Shown: positions 1 to 10,048, counted from the stretch's first letter. The stretch: DNA of 64,000 nucleotides from Carnobacterium sp. 17-4 (GCF_000195575.1 NC_015391.1:62001-126000); one strand, 5' to 3'. The notes: a model not told the origin generated them from the letters alone. Program-made: numbers and translations.

Positions 1-786
1 GGTACAATGTTGATTTCACCAATGGCGAGTGGAGCATTATTAAATTTCGCTTCAATGGAAGTTATTTTTTCAATCGATGTTCTTACTGCAATACTGGCTA
101 TAGTCATGTTGCTTTTTTTCTTAGATATTCCTACACATAAAAAAGCGGAACAAATTCAAGTGAATTCTTATTTTACAGACCTTAAATTAGGGTTTTCTTA
201 TATTGACAATCAAGTATATTTGAAAAAATTATTTCGTTACTTCTCACTGGCTTATTTATTAGCTGCTCCAGTTTCTTTTTTAACACCATTGCAAGTGACA
301 CGAACCTTTGGGGAAGACGTATGGAGGTTGACTACAATTGAGGTAGCTTTTTCAATAGGGATGATACTAGGAGGCTTTTTGATAGCCTTTTGGGGAGGTT
401 TTAAGAATCGAATGCACTCGATCACTTTTTCTATCTTAGTGATGGGTGTATGCACGGTTCTTTTAGGAGTGATTCCTAATTTTTTGATATATTCACTTCT
501 TATGGCTGTCTTTGGTATCGTTATGCCACTGTTAAATGCACCAACAATCGTGATATTACAAGAAAAGGTACCAGAGGATTATTTAGGAAGAGTATTTGGT
601 GTGCAAACCATGATAGCTACAGCAATGATGCCATTGGGAATGTTAGTGTTTGGGCCACTTGCAGATCTTTTCCGAATTGAATGGCTTCTAGTGATCTCTG
701 GTGTACTGTTGTTTATCCTGACGTTATTTATGTTTAAAGATGAACAGCTTTTGAAAGCCGGCATACCAAAAGAAGAGCATGATTAG
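1..786 (+). CDS. MFS efflux transporter, C-terminal part (5' end outside window)
   Basis: The frame is open from the first base, so the gene starts upstream of the window; about 260 residues are visible. They hold six or more hydrophobic segments and end in a short hydrophilic tail. The pattern (a GMILGGFLIAFWGG-type segment followed by an EKVPEDYLGRVFG loop) is that of the macrolide-efflux (MefA-like) group of 12-TM major facilitator proteins, which export drugs or other small molecules by proton antiport. The substrate cannot be inferred. The loop EDYLGRVFG is a typical conserved cytoplasmic loop of this subgroup. Confidence 0.8.
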   Translation, partial: GTMLISPMASGALLNFASMEVIFSIDVLTAILAIVMLLFFLDIPTHKKAEQIQVNSYFTDLKLGFSYIDNQVYLKKLFRYFSLAYLLAAPVSFLTPLQVTRTFGEDVWRLTTIEVAFSIGMILGGFLIAFWGGFKNRMHSITFSILVMGVCTVLLGVIPNFLIYSLLMAVFGIVMPLLNAPTIVILQEKVPEDYLGRVFGVQTMIATAMMPLGMLVFGPLADLFRIEWLLVISGVLLFILTLFMFKDEQLLKAGIPKEEHD

Positions 787-902
787 ATTTCAATTGAACA
801 TTAGAAAAAATCTTATCTTCTGACAAAGGATGCAATACGGGCAATAAAGCTTTATACTAATGAAAGATAATAATTTGAAAAAGCTTGTGGAGGGTTAATA
901 AG

Positions 903-1427
903 ATGAACAATAATGATCGATTAGTAAGATTAAGATATGCTTTAGATATCAAAGATACAGAGATGGTAGAAATTTTTAAATTAGGCGGTTTAGAAATAGC
1001 AAAAGAAGATGTAAAGAAACTGTTGGATAAATCAAAAAAACAAAATTCTGATAATACAAAAGAAAATGAATTCCAAGAAAATGAGTACGTGAAAAACTGC
1101 TCTAATCAAACGTTGGAATCTTTTTTAAATGGCTTAATTATTTTTAAAAGAGGTAGACAAGAGCCAACTTTAAACGAACCAGAAAAACCAGCTCCAATGG
1201 TGATAAATGATAAAAATGTAAACAATATGTTGCTTAAAAAAATTAAAATAGCTCTTTCCCTTTCAAGCGAAGATATGTTAGGTATTTTAGGCAATGCGGG
1301 AGTTCAAATATCAAAAAGTGAATTAAGTGCGGTCTTTAGAAAAGAAGGGCACCGAAACTACAAAGAATGTGGCGATCGATACGCCCGAAACTTTTTAAAA
1401 GGTCTAGCTATAGCTTGGCGCGAATAG
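903..1427 (+). CDS. DUF1456 (YehS-like) protein
   Basis: A 174-residue soluble protein with two similar halves, each beginning with a segment like NDRLVRLRYAL or NNMLLKKIKIALSLSSEDM and ending in an F-LNGL / F-LKGLA helix. This two-repeat architecture is that of the DUF1456/YehS family, whose function is unknown. The start at 903 is chosen because GGAGGG lies at 889-894; a TTG 18 bases upstream overlaps that ribosome site. It stands alone between the MFS gene and the AlkZ-like gene. Confidence 0.75.
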   Translation: MNNNDRLVRLRYALDIKDTEMVEIFKLGGLEIAKEDVKKLLDKSKKQNSDNTKENEFQENEYVKNCSNQTLESFLNGLIIFKRGRQEPTLNEPEKPAPMVINDKNVNNMLLKKIKIALSLSSEDMLGILGNAGVQISKSELSAVFRKEGHRNYKECGDRYARNFLKGLAIAWRE

Positions 1428-1515
1428 TCAGTTGATTGAAAGTGCCTACTCTAACTGCATGAAACAAATACAAAATCCCGACTCATGATTTGTTTGAATC
1501 AAGGAGTGTGATGAT

Positions 1516-2610
1516 ATGGATGTAACAGATATTTCTTACCAACGTTTGCATGCTCAGAGAATTGAAGGAGAGCACTGTCAATCGGCTGCAGAAACTGTAG
1601 AATGGATGGGTGCTATTCAAGCACAAGATTACAACCTAGCTCTTTGGGCTATTGGACTGCGGACACCAGGAAGCACTAAATCAGAAGTGGAGCAATCTAT
1701 TTTTGAGAAAAAAATTGTTCGAACATGGATAATGCGTCATACCATTCATTTTGTTTCTTTGCAAGATGTTCGATGGATGCTTGAACTTTCGTCTGAACGT
1801 ATGATAAAGAAGTACTTAAATCATGTAGAAAAGAGCACAGGTTTAACTGTAAAACAGTTAAATCAAGCTACAGAAATTCTTTACCTGGCTTTGAAGAAGC
1901 ACCAACAATTAACAAGACCTGAAATACGAATAGTGCTTGAAAATGCAGGTATCCCTACAGGGCAACAAGGTCTGTATCATATTTTATGGTATGCAGCTCA
2001 AAGTGGCATGGTTTTTATCGGGCCAATGAAAGGTAAACAGCAAACGTTTCTATTAATTGAAGATTGGATGCCAAAAAGCACACCTCTTACTCAAGAGGAA
2101 GCCTTGAAAAAATTAACGATTCGTTATATAACGAGTCATGGACCAGCTACCGTTCACGATTTTGCTTGGTGGTCAGGGCTGACAATCTCAACGGCTAAAA
2201 AAGGTATGCAATTAGCTCATAAAGAAGTTTTTAAAGAAACACGCAATAAAAAAGAATATTGGTCATCCGTAAACACACTAACAGCCAGTAAGGGTGACGG
2301 ATTGAATCTAACCTTTTTACCAAGCCTTGATGAATACTTGATAGGATATAAAGACCGTATAGATGTCATTTCTGCAGAAGCATATGCAAAAATTGATCCA
2401 CAAAAAAATGGTATTTTTTTTCCTCTAATCGAAAGTGGCCAGGTTGCGGGTAGTTGGAAACCAAAACATAAAGCCGCAGTCATTAATTTGACTATTCGAT
2501 TGGTACCAACTGTTTCTATCTCAAATGAGCGTCTAAAAATAGCAGCTGAACAGTATTGTTATTTTTTTGAAAAGTCATTAGGTGAGCTTACGATTGAAAC
2601 CATTCTATAA
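1516..2610 (+). CDS. winged-helix AlkZ/YcaQ-like DNA-binding protein
   Basis: A 364-residue soluble protein with the features of the HTH_42/AlkZ-like family: an N-terminal segment ending in MGAIQAQDYN (the Gln-Ala-Gln stretch that in AlkZ-type glycosylases carries the catalytic polar residues), a TWIMRHTIHFV segment, and a C-terminal domain with LPSLDEYLIGYKDR. Characterised AlkZ proteins unhook interstrand crosslinks and remove alkylated bases. This member belongs to the broader AlkX/AZL group where activity varies, so DNA repair is inferred and not shown. GGAGTG at 1502-1507 precedes the ATG. Confidence 0.7.
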   Translation: MDVTDISYQRLHAQRIEGEHCQSAAETVEWMGAIQAQDYNLALWAIGLRTPGSTKSEVEQSIFEKKIVRTWIMRHTIHFVSLQDVRWMLELSSERMIKKYLNHVEKSTGLTVKQLNQATEILYLALKKHQQLTRPEIRIVLENAGIPTGQQGLYHILWYAAQSGMVFIGPMKGKQQTFLLIEDWMPKSTPLTQEEALKKLTIRYITSHGPATVHDFAWWSGLTISTAKKGMQLAHKEVFKETRNKKEYWSSVNTLTASKGDGLNLTFLPSLDEYLIGYKDRIDVISAEAYAKIDPQKNGIFFPLIESGQVAGSWKPKHKAAVINLTIRLVPTVSISNERLKIAAEQYCYFFEKSLGELTIETIL

Positions 2611-2623
2611 TACGAAAAATGCC

Positions 2624-2669
2624 AGTCTGAATTTCTGTACTCAAAAGCAGAAGTTCAGACTGCTTTTTT
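2624..2669 (+). terminator. intrinsic terminator after the AlkZ-like gene
   Basis: AGTCTGAATTTCTG pairs with CAGAAGTTCAGACT (one wobble), followed by a run of seven T. It ends transcription from the left. Confidence 0.8.
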
Positions 2670-2816
2670 AATACGATTACTAAATTCATAGAGAAAATAC
2701 ATTGATTATAAATAATAAAGCACTATAATTGAAAAGGATGTAAAAATAGGACATTAGTTTCGAGCAAGATGTAATTGAACTTATTTATTCTTAATAGTAG
2801 TTAGAAAATAAAAACC

Positions 2817-2849
2817 GTTAGTACGACAAAAATCGTCTAACTTTTTTTT
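2817..2849 (+). terminator. hairpin with T-run upstream of the DUF1846 gene
   Basis: GTTAGTACGA pairs with TCGTCTAAC around a short A-rich loop and is followed by eight T, 50 bases before the next start. It could be a terminator of an upstream transcript or an attenuator for the next gene; no antiterminator was recognised. Confidence 0.5.
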
Positions 2850-2899
2850 GTTTAAAAAGGCAGCTGCTAAAATCCAGCAATAATACAGGGGGAAAGCAT

Positions 2900-4408
2900 A
2901 TGAAAAAAATAGGATTTGATCCACAGAAGTACATTGAAGAACAATCAAAATATATCTTAGAACGAGTAAATGACTACGATAAATTATATCTTGAATTTGG
3001 TGGCAAACTGATTGGTGACAAACATGCTAAACGTGTATTGCCAGGATTTGATGAAGATGCAAAAATTAAGTTGCTGCAAAAACTAAAAGATCAAGCTGAA
3101 ATCATTATCTGTGTTTATGCTGGAGATATCGAACGCAATAAAATTCGTGGCGATTACGGGATTACTTATGATATGGATGTATTAAGATTAATAGACGAAC
3201 TAAGAGGATACGGATTAGAAGTTAACAGTGTAGTTATTACTCGCTATAACGGTCAACCTTCTACAAAACTTTTCATTAATAAGCTAGAAAGAAGAGACAT
3301 CAAAGTCTTCACACATGCTTCAATTGAAGGGTATCCATCTGATATCGACAATATCGTAAGCGATGAAGGATTTGCAAAAAATGACTATATTCCAACAACT
3401 AAACCAATTGTAGTCGTTACCGCTCCTGGTCCAGGAAGTGGAAAATTAGCAACTTGCTTAAATCAGCTTTACCATGAACGCCACCAAGGCAATACAGCCG
3501 GATATTCAAAATTTGAAACATTTCCAGTTTGGAATGTTCCATTAAAACATCCGCTTAACATTGCTTATGAAGCAGCTACTGTAGACTTGAAAGATGTAAA
3601 TATGATTGATAATTTCCATTTTGAAAAATACAATCAAGTGGCGGTTAATTATAATCGTGATCTTGAAACGTTTCCTGTTATTAAACGAATTATTGAAAAA
3701 ATTACTGGTAAAGAATCGGTATACCAATCTCCAACAGACATGGGTGTTAACCGTGTGGGATTTGGTATCATTGATGATGAAGTGGTTAAAGATGCTTCAA
3801 AACAAGAAATTATTCGTAGAAGTTTTTTAACAGAATGTGATTTTAAAAAAGGTTTAATCGATGAAGAAATTCTTAATCATATGAAATTGATTATGGAAGA
3901 AGTCGAATTGAAAAAAGAAGATAGAGTTCCTGTGGCACCTGCCCGTAAATATGCTGAAAAGATAAGAGAACATTCAGAAGTTACAGATATGCCTGCAGTT
4001 ATCGCATTTGAATTACCAGACGGTCAAATTGTGACAGGGAGAACGACTGAGTTAATGGATTCATGCTCTACAGCTATTTTAAATTCGATTAAAGTTTTGG
4101 CTAAGATCTCAGATGAAATTCATTTGTTATCTCCCAATATTTTAGAAACTATTCAAAAATTAAAAGTAAATGATCTTCATAGTAAAATGACGGCATTGAA
4201 TGCCAATGAAGTTTTGATTGCTCTTGCAATTAGTGCAGTAACGAATCCAACAGCTCAATTAGCTTACAATAAACTAGCTGAGTTGCAAGACGTTCAAGCA
4301 CATTCAACGGTAATGTTGAATAAAGATGATGAACAAACACTTCGTAAATTAGGATTGGATATCACATGTGATCCATTCTATCCATCAGAAAATTTGTATT
4401 ATATTTAA
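2900..4408 (+). CDS. DUF1846 (UPF0371) family protein
   Basis: A 502-residue soluble protein with the full-length layout of the DUF1846 family common in streptococci, enterococci and clostridia. Conserved stretches are [18 protein letters not shown] near the N-terminus, [20 protein letters not shown], the glycine-rich [19 protein letters not shown] (a P-loop-like element around residue 175) and [10 protein letters not shown]. The family's biochemical role is unsettled. GGGGGAAAG lies just before the ATG. It is monocistronic, with a terminator following. Confidence 0.85.
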   Translation: MKKIGFDPQKYIEEQSKYILERVNDYDKLYLEFGGKLIGDKHAKRVLPGFDEDAKIKLLQKLKDQAEIIICVYAGDIERNKIRGDYGITYDMDVLRLIDELRGYGLEVNSVVITRYNGQPSTKLFINKLERRDIKVFTHASIEGYPSDIDNIVSDEGFAKNDYIPTTKPIVVVTAPGPGSGKLATCLNQLYHERHQGNTAGYSKFETFPVWNVPLKHPLNIAYEAATVDLKDVNMIDNFHFEKYNQVAVNYNRDLETFPVIKRIIEKITGKESVYQSPTDMGVNRVGFGIIDDEVVKDASKQEIIRRSFLTECDFKKGLIDEEILNHMKLIMEEVELKKEDRVPVAPARKYAEKIREHSEVTDMPAVIAFELPDGQIVTGRTTELMDSCSTAILNSIKVLAKISDEIHLLSPNILETIQKLKVNDLHSKMTALNANEVLIALAISAVTNPTAQLAYNKLAELQDVQAHSTVMLNKDDEQTLRKLGLDITCDPFYPSENLYYI

Positions 4409-4480
4409 CTATAAAAAGTGATTCGGGGCTGCTTTTTGGAGCGCCTTTTAGAATAAACATTCGTATACAGTATAGAGAAG

Positions 4481-4510
4481 AGGTTGGGATTTTGTCCCAG
4501 CCTTATTTTT
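4481..4510 (+). terminator. intrinsic terminator after DUF1846 gene
   Basis: AGGTTGGGA pairs with TCCCAGCCT across TTTTG, followed by ATTTTTT. Confidence 0.8.
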
Positions 4511-4677
4511 TCGTCCTTCTAAAAATAGTAGTTCCATTAAATGGACAAATAAAAGATTCATTATAAAATAAAGAAGTAAAAAGAAGCAGGTAAATCATGA
4601 AAGCGGTTAATAATAATAATTATAAAAAAGAGGTTGACCTCTGTAAAAAATTTGATTATACTAATCCATGCAGCTGA

Positions 4678-4714
4678 GTATCATATTATGAAACGTACTT
4701 TTGTAATATGATAC
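4678..4714. promoter_or_regulatory. 11-bp perfect inverted repeat upstream of MFS gene
   Basis: GTATCATATTA and TAATATGATAC are separated by 15 bases. The 424-base gap 4409-4832 otherwise holds the terminator and a short dyad at 4631-4642. The repeat may be an operator or an mRNA hairpin for the MFS gene 118 bases downstream; no regulator gene is adjacent. Confidence 0.4.
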
Positions 4715-4832
4715 GAAGGTTCTAGAAAAACAGGATTTGTTTTTTATGAAATGATAAAGAGAATAAGTAAGCAAAAATTATTATTTTGTTTGAAATGAAA
4801 GCCCATACTTTAATTATGGAAGGAAATGTAAA

Positions 4833-6080
4833 ATGAAAAAAGAACACTATAGAATGGTTATTGCAGGTATGTTGTTGATGCTAGGATTAGGCATCCCAAT
4901 CAATGGGATGGGCGTATTCACAGTTCCAGTAACAACAGCATTAGGATTTACTGTTTCCCAGTTTAGTATTGTAAGCAGTTGCTTGAGTCTAATTGGTATT
5001 GTTAGTATCCCAGTTTTATCCAAAAGCATGATTCCAAAAATAGGATTAAGAAATACTGCTTTTATAGGTGGAATTACAGGGGTTTTAGGATTTATTTGGA
5101 TGGCAAATAGCACATCTATATGGTCATTCTATCTTGCATCATCTCTAATTGGTTTATTGTTAATGGTTTCTACAAGTATGGTAGCCGTAACAATGGTAAA
5201 TAATTGGTTTGTGAAAAAACATGGAACTATAATGGGTATAATTGCAGCAACGATGGGTTTAAGTGGCGTTATTGTAAACGCTGTTATTCCATCTGTTGTA
5301 GAAAATAATGGTTATAGCACAGGTTTTTATGTAATGGCAGCCTTATATGGGGTAGCTGTTATTGGTGGAGCTTTACTTCTTAGAGATAAACCTGAAGATT
5401 TAGGAACAGTAGCTTATGGTAAAGAAGAATCAGCCATTAAAGAACCGAATGCAGCAATGGTAACCAACGAATCAGAAGAAGCTGTACCTGAAGGCTTAAC
5501 ATTTGCTGAAGCAATCCGTTCACCTATCTTCTACTTTGCAGCAATTGCCTTTATCTCATTTGTAATGGTTAGTACATTTACCCAACAATTACAAGTATTC
5601 CTAGTTTCAACTGGAATTAACATTGTTCAAGTTGGTGCTATGATGTCTATGGCTTCAATTGCTATGATCATATCTAAAATTGCAATGGGATCTATAAGTG
5701 ATAAAATTGGTTCGAAAACGACGTATATTGGCTTAGCAATTATATTTACTACGGCCTTCATTATTTTCTTTTCAACAAGTTCACCAATCATTTTATTTGT
5801 AGCATTACTTATGTATTACATGTGTGCAGGTACGCCAAATGTTTTACATCAATTGATTACCTTAGATTTATTTGGGAAAAAAGACTTTACCGCTATTTGG
5901 GGAATGCTAGCTGTTGCAGCAAATATCGGTTTAGCGATTGGGAATCCAATTTTAGGTCTAATGTATGACTTAACTGGAACTTACCAATTAACCATTACTG
6001 TATGTATTGTATTGATGATCATTTGTATGGTATCGTTCTTCCTTGCAAATCATACTAAAAAAAGAAGTCAAATTCGTTAA
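4833..6080 (+). CDS. MFS transporter (OFA/monocarboxylate-like)
   Basis: A 415-residue protein with twelve predicted membrane segments and a central hydrophilic loop around residues 190-225. The N-terminal GMGVFTVPVTTALGFT followed by a VSQFSIVSS helix is typical of OFA-type carriers (oxalate/formate, bile-salt and other carboxylate transporters). Such proteins move small organic anions across the cytoplasmic membrane; the substrate is unknown here. The start has AAGGAAATG nearby. It is monocistronic. Confidence 0.8.
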   Translation: MKKEHYRMVIAGMLLMLGLGIPINGMGVFTVPVTTALGFTVSQFSIVSSCLSLIGIVSIPVLSKSMIPKIGLRNTAFIGGITGVLGFIWMANSTSIWSFYLASSLIGLLLMVSTSMVAVTMVNNWFVKKHGTIMGIIAATMGLSGVIVNAVIPSVVENNGYSTGFYVMAALYGVAVIGGALLLRDKPEDLGTVAYGKEESAIKEPNAAMVTNESEEAVPEGLTFAEAIRSPIFYFAAIAFISFVMVSTFTQQLQVFLVSTGINIVQVGAMMSMASIAMIISKIAMGSISDKIGSKTTYIGLAIIFTTAFIIFFSTSSPIILFVALLMYYMCAGTPNVLHQLITLDLFGKKDFTAIWGMLAVAANIGLAIGNPILGLMYDLTGTYQLTITVCIVLMIICMVSFFLANHTKKRSQIR

Positions 6081-6111
6081 AAAATACTTATAATTAATTA
6101 ATTATGAGTAG

Positions 6112-6157
6112 AAAAGTAGCCAGTACTCGTTTATTTTGAGTAAGGGCTACTTTTTTA
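6112..6157 (+). terminator. intrinsic terminator after MFS gene
   Basis: AAAAGTAGCC pairs with GGGCTACTTTTTT; the loop is ACTC-rich. Confidence 0.8.
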
Positions 6158-6328
6158 TGTTCTACATTTTTTAGGGTATCAAAATTAAAGTCAGATAACA
6201 TACCTGACATGAAAGCGTTACAATTATGTTGTGGTAAACAAAGGAATTCTATATAATTAATTTTAAGTAATAGAACTATGAGTTTTTGGTGTGGGTTATT
6301 TTAGCATATAAAAGAAATGAGGGTGAAG

Positions 6329-7120
6329 ATGGACTGGAATAAGGAAATACAAGGCTTAGAAACTGATTTTGCATCCTATATGGAAAGTGGAATTTACATC
6401 CATGATGGAATGCAACTGTTATTTAGTAAAAACAAAGAAGAGTTATTTCCTTCAGCAAGCATTATTAAGCTTCCTATTTATCTCTACTATTATGAACAAG
6501 CAATTCAAGGCAAACTCAATTTAATGGATAGAGTAAACGTATCAAAAAAAGGGCGTGCTAATGGATCTGGAGTAATGCACGTTTTGACATCTATTGAAGA
6601 CTGGAGTATTGAAGAACTCTTACAGTTAATGATTGCAGTTTCAGACAATGAAGCAACAAATCAGCTAATTTCTTATGCAGGGTTAGAGAACTTGCAAGTA
6701 TGGATGAAAGAAAAAACATGGAATGAAGGAGTAGCTTTAAGACGATACTTGATGGATTATGAGTCTGGTTTAGTCAATGAAGTGACACCACAAGGAGCTG
6801 TGTCACTTTTAAAAGAGATCATGGAACTTGGAAGTAATCATCCATTATGGAAAAACCAGATAGAAAAACCATTTTTATTGCAGCAGTTTCGAACAGGTCT
6901 TCCAGGATATTTAGATGAGAGAGAGATTCCTATTCTAGAGATGTTAAATAAAACTGGCGAAGACAATGAGATCCGTCATGACGTTGCTTTATTTCGGTAC
7001 AATAATCGAGTAGTGTACATCGCGGCCTTAAATAAAAATGTAAAAGAAGAAGCAAAGGCAATTGAATGGATGCAAGAATTAGGGAAATTAGCGTTTAAAT
7101 TTTTAACGAATGCTGACTAA
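6329..7120 (+). CDS. class A beta-lactamase-like serine hydrolase
   Basis: A 263-residue protein with the three penicillin-recognising motifs in order: Ser44-Ile-Ile-Lys47 (SxxK nucleophile), Ser105-Asp-Asn107 (SDN) and Lys208-Thr-Gly210 (KTG). There is no signal peptide, so it probably acts in the cytoplasm and is unlikely to be a resistance lactamase. The start at 6329 is preferred to the ATG at 6317, since the latter overlaps the GAGGGTGA ribosome site. It lies 57 bases before an NlpC/P60 peptidase and an oligopeptide-binding protein, which suggests work on imported peptidoglycan peptides. That role is an inference. Confidence 0.8.
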   Translation: MDWNKEIQGLETDFASYMESGIYIHDGMQLLFSKNKEELFPSASIIKLPIYLYYYEQAIQGKLNLMDRVNVSKKGRANGSGVMHVLTSIEDWSIEELLQLMIAVSDNEATNQLISYAGLENLQVWMKEKTWNEGVALRRYLMDYESGLVNEVTPQGAVSLLKEIMELGSNHPLWKNQIEKPFLLQQFRTGLPGYLDEREIPILEMLNKTGEDNEIRHDVALFRYNNRVVYIAALNKNVKEEAKAIEWMQELGKLAFKFLTNAD

Positions 7121-7177
7121 TCATCATTCTTCTTGCTGATAGCATCGGAAAATTGACAGTAAGGAGTAAACAATTAA

Positions 7178-8065
7178 ATGAAAAAAATGGTTAATGTTGC
7201 TACAACTTTTTTATGGTCAAAAAAAAATGATCATCCAATTCAGGAAAAAATTAAAAAACAACAGACAAAAAAACAGTTTTATACATTATCAGATGAGGAG
7301 GTTTTAAGCCTTTATAAGGATCGTTTGGTAGATTCAGAATTGCTTTATGGGGATGTTGTTGAAGTCTCTGAAATTGTAGGAGAATATGCAAAGGTAAACG
7401 TTCCAAAACAAGCTTTTAAAAACGAACCTAAAGGATATCCTGGCTGGGTGATGGATAAAGACCTTGTTCCTGTGCCACAGGAATGGTCAGAAGAATTAGA
7501 AAAAATTGCTGTCAATCAACCTATAGCAGAAATTCTATTTACCGACGATAAACAAATTTTTCAATTCGTTTCTATAGGGACTATTTTATCTTTAATGGAA
7601 GAAACACCTAGTCAATACAAAGTTATTACACCAGATGGGATTGGATTTGTAGCAAAAGAAGATGCTCATTTAGTTGAAAACTCTTCAATCAATGCTGTTG
7701 AACAACTCATTGGTCTCGCAAAATCATTTTTAGATTTGAGATATGTTTGGGCGGGAACAAGTGCTGCTGGATTTGATTGCTCCGGATTTGTCTATACCTT
7801 GTTTCGAACGTTTAATGTTTGGGTAAGCAGGGATGCTCAAGAACAAGTTTTTGAAGGAGAAGTTCATTCCTATGAAGAAGCAATACCTGGAGATCTGTTG
7901 TTTTTTGCTTATCAAGAAGGCAAAGGAGAAGTTCATCATGTAGGTATTTATTTAGGAGAGGATCAAATGATCCATTCACAAACTCCCGGATCAAAAGTGA
8001 TCATAACAAAGCTTGAAGGGACTAAGTATCAAAAAGAATTATGTGCAGTCAGACGTTTTTTTTAA
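7178..8065 (+). CDS. C40 (NlpC/P60) peptidase, YkfC-like
   Basis: A 295-residue protein without signal peptide. Residues about 45-165 form SH3-like modules (GYPGWVMDKDLVP is a typical end of such a module), and the C-terminal NlpC/P60 domain carries Cys201 (FDCSGFV), His254 (HHVGIYLG) and His266 as catalytic residues. Cytoplasmic enzymes of this architecture, such as Bacillus YkfC, cleave gamma-D-glutamyl-diamino acid bonds in recycled cell-wall peptides. It lies between the serine hydrolase and an oligopeptide-binding lipoprotein, consistent with a muropeptide recycling operon. AAGGAG precedes the ATG. Confidence 0.85.
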   Translation: MKKMVNVATTFLWSKKNDHPIQEKIKKQQTKKQFYTLSDEEVLSLYKDRLVDSELLYGDVVEVSEIVGEYAKVNVPKQAFKNEPKGYPGWVMDKDLVPVPQEWSEELEKIAVNQPIAEILFTDDKQIFQFVSIGTILSLMEETPSQYKVITPDGIGFVAKEDAHLVENSSINAVEQLIGLAKSFLDLRYVWAGTSAAGFDCSGFVYTLFRTFNVWVSRDAQEQVFEGEVHSYEEAIPGDLLFFAYQEGKGEVHHVGIYLGEDQMIHSQTPGSKVIITKLEGTKYQKELCAVRRFF

Positions 8066-8098
8066 AATTATAAAAAGAAGAGGAAAGGGTGAAAATAA

Positions 8099-9772
8099 AT
8101 GAACTATCAAATAAAAGGTTTGGGAATACTTAGTTTAGCCGTTTTATTAACAGCATGCGGAGGCACAGAAACAAATGGGTCATCAACGGATATCAATTCA
8201 GCTGATGGAGACAAAAACTTAGCAGACACTCAAGAACTGCGTTTAACTGCAGCGTCAGAGATTCCCTCTATGGATACAGCTTTAGCAACCGATTTAACCA
8301 GCTTTACTGTTATGAACAATGTGTTTGAAGGATTATATGTTTTAGGACCAGATGCAGAGCCTGTCTTAGGTGTTGCAGCTGAAGAACCTAGCATTAGTGA
8401 AGATGGAAAAACGTACACTTTTAAGCTACGAGAAGATGCTGTTTGGTCCAATGGAGAACCTGTAACAGCGGATGATTTTGTCTATGCCTGGCAAAAAGTT
8501 GTGGCACCTGAAACAGCTAGTGGGTATGCATATATGTTTGACGGCTTAATTCAAAATGCTACTGAAATTATCAATGACGAAATGGACCCAACTGAGTTAG
8601 GGATTAAAGCGCTGAGCGATACCGAGTTAGAAATCACATTGATGCAGCCCACCTCTTATTTTGATCAATTATTGACTTTGCCGTTTTTCTTTCCTCAAAA
8701 TAGAGCATTTGCTCAAGAACAAGGGGATGAATATGGTAATACAAACGAAACTCTCGTTTATAATGGACCTTTTGTATTAGAAGGATGGGATCAAGCAAGT
8801 AGTGTTGGATGGACATTTGAAAAAAATGAAGATTATTGGGATGCTGATTCAGTTGTTTTAGATACGGTAACAGTTGATGTAATCAAGGAAGTGACAACGG
8901 AGCTAAACCTATTTGAAAATGGCAGTACAGATATAGCCTTTTTATCAGGAAGCTTTGTGTCTCAATATAGTGAAGACCCTAATTTTCACTCCTCGTTAAA
9001 TGCGACAACATTCTATATTGAAATGAACCACTTAAATAACGAGGAAGAAACAGAATTAAGCAATGCAAATATTCGTTTAGCGATTGCATCTGCAATTGAT
9101 AAAGATGGGTATGTTGATAACGTCTTACAAGATGGATCAGCGTCTATCGATGGATTTGTTCCAGCTGGTTTAGCAAGTAATCCAACAACAAAATCAGATT
9201 TCCGTGAAGATGCTGAAAATTTATTGCCTTATGACTTAGAAAAAGCTACAGAAGCTTGGGATGAGGGTTTATCTGAATTAGGAACAAATAGTATTGAATT
9301 AGAGTTGATTACCTCAGATACAGAAGATTCAAAACGTTTGGCTGAATATCTACAGGACCAATTGCAAAAGAATTTACCAGGATTGACTGTTACATTGAGA
9401 AGTATGCCTTTCAGTATGAAATTAGAAACAGTACGTGAAGGAAACTATGATATGGCTGTCAACTCATGGATCGCTGATTTTGCAGATCCAATCAATTATG
9501 TAGAACGTTTTGATACAGACATCAATCGTATGAATTATTCGAACTCAGATGTAGATGCTTTAGTAGATACAGCAAAGGCAACGTTTGATGATGACGAAGC
9601 ACGTTGGGAAACACTAGTAGAGATTGAAAAGGTTTCTTTAGGTGAAGATGCAGCTTTGGCACCGTTATACCAATCAGCTGATTCTTACTTATTGAATCCA
9701 AAAGTTAAAGATTATTATAAACGTGTTTTCGGTCCTGACAGTTACAAATGGACCTGGATAGAAGCAGAATAA
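8099..9772 (+). CDS. oligopeptide ABC transporter substrate-binding lipoprotein (OppA/MppA-like)
   Basis: A 557-residue family 5 solute-binding protein. The N-terminus has a lipoprotein signal with lipobox LLTAC at residues 17-21. The mature part shows PSMDTALATD, DAVWSNGEPVTADDFVYAWQ and ANIRLAIASAIDK, all hallmarks of OppA-type receptors. It captures peptides at the outer face of the membrane for an Opp permease, but no permease or ATPase genes are adjacent, so it must share a transporter encoded elsewhere. The upstream NlpC/P60 peptidase ends 34 bases before; murein peptides are the likely cargo (inference). Confidence 0.9.
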   Translation: MNYQIKGLGILSLAVLLTACGGTETNGSSTDINSADGDKNLADTQELRLTAASEIPSMDTALATDLTSFTVMNNVFEGLYVLGPDAEPVLGVAAEEPSISEDGKTYTFKLREDAVWSNGEPVTADDFVYAWQKVVAPETASGYAYMFDGLIQNATEIINDEMDPTELGIKALSDTELEITLMQPTSYFDQLLTLPFFFPQNRAFAQEQGDEYGNTNETLVYNGPFVLEGWDQASSVGWTFEKNEDYWDADSVVLDTVTVDVIKEVTTELNLFENGSTDIAFLSGSFVSQYSEDPNFHSSLNATTFYIEMNHLNNEEETELSNANIRLAIASAIDKDGYVDNVLQDGSASIDGFVPAGLASNPTTKSDFREDAENLLPYDLEKATEAWDEGLSELGTNSIELELITSDTEDSKRLAEYLQDQLQKNLPGLTVTLRSMPFSMKLETVREGNYDMAVNSWIADFADPINYVERFDTDINRMNYSNSDVDALVDTAKATFDDDEARWETLVEIEKVSLGEDAALAPLYQSADSYLLNPKVKDYYKRVFGPDSYKWTWIEAE

Positions 9773-9903
9773 GCAAAAATAATAAAAAAGTAGCCGCCCT
9801 TCAATAAGTGGAAAAAGACTTTTCTAGCTTGACTAAGATTACGATCGACATAAGCTGTTCCTCCTTTTAGTTTCTTTCGAGGCTGGGATAAAAAGGTCTC
9901 TCG

Positions 9904-9959
9904 AAAAAACACACTCGCACTAATGAACTATTTTGTTCATTAGTGCGAGTGTGTTTTTC
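9904..9959. terminator. long bidirectional terminator hairpin
   Basis: AAAAACACACTCGCACTAATGAAC pairs with GTTCATTAGTGCGAGTGTGTTTTT around a short loop, with A and T runs at both ends, so it can stop transcripts from both sides. It is nested inside a wider inverted repeat, GCTGGGATAAAAA near 9882 and TTTTTATCCCAGC near 10010. Confidence 0.85.
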
Positions 9960-10048
9960 TCTCTATTTATTAAAACTAACTAAAGTGGGACTACCATTTT
10001 CACGAAAATATTTTTATCCCAGCACGTAAGAATAATCGACTCTTTTTC

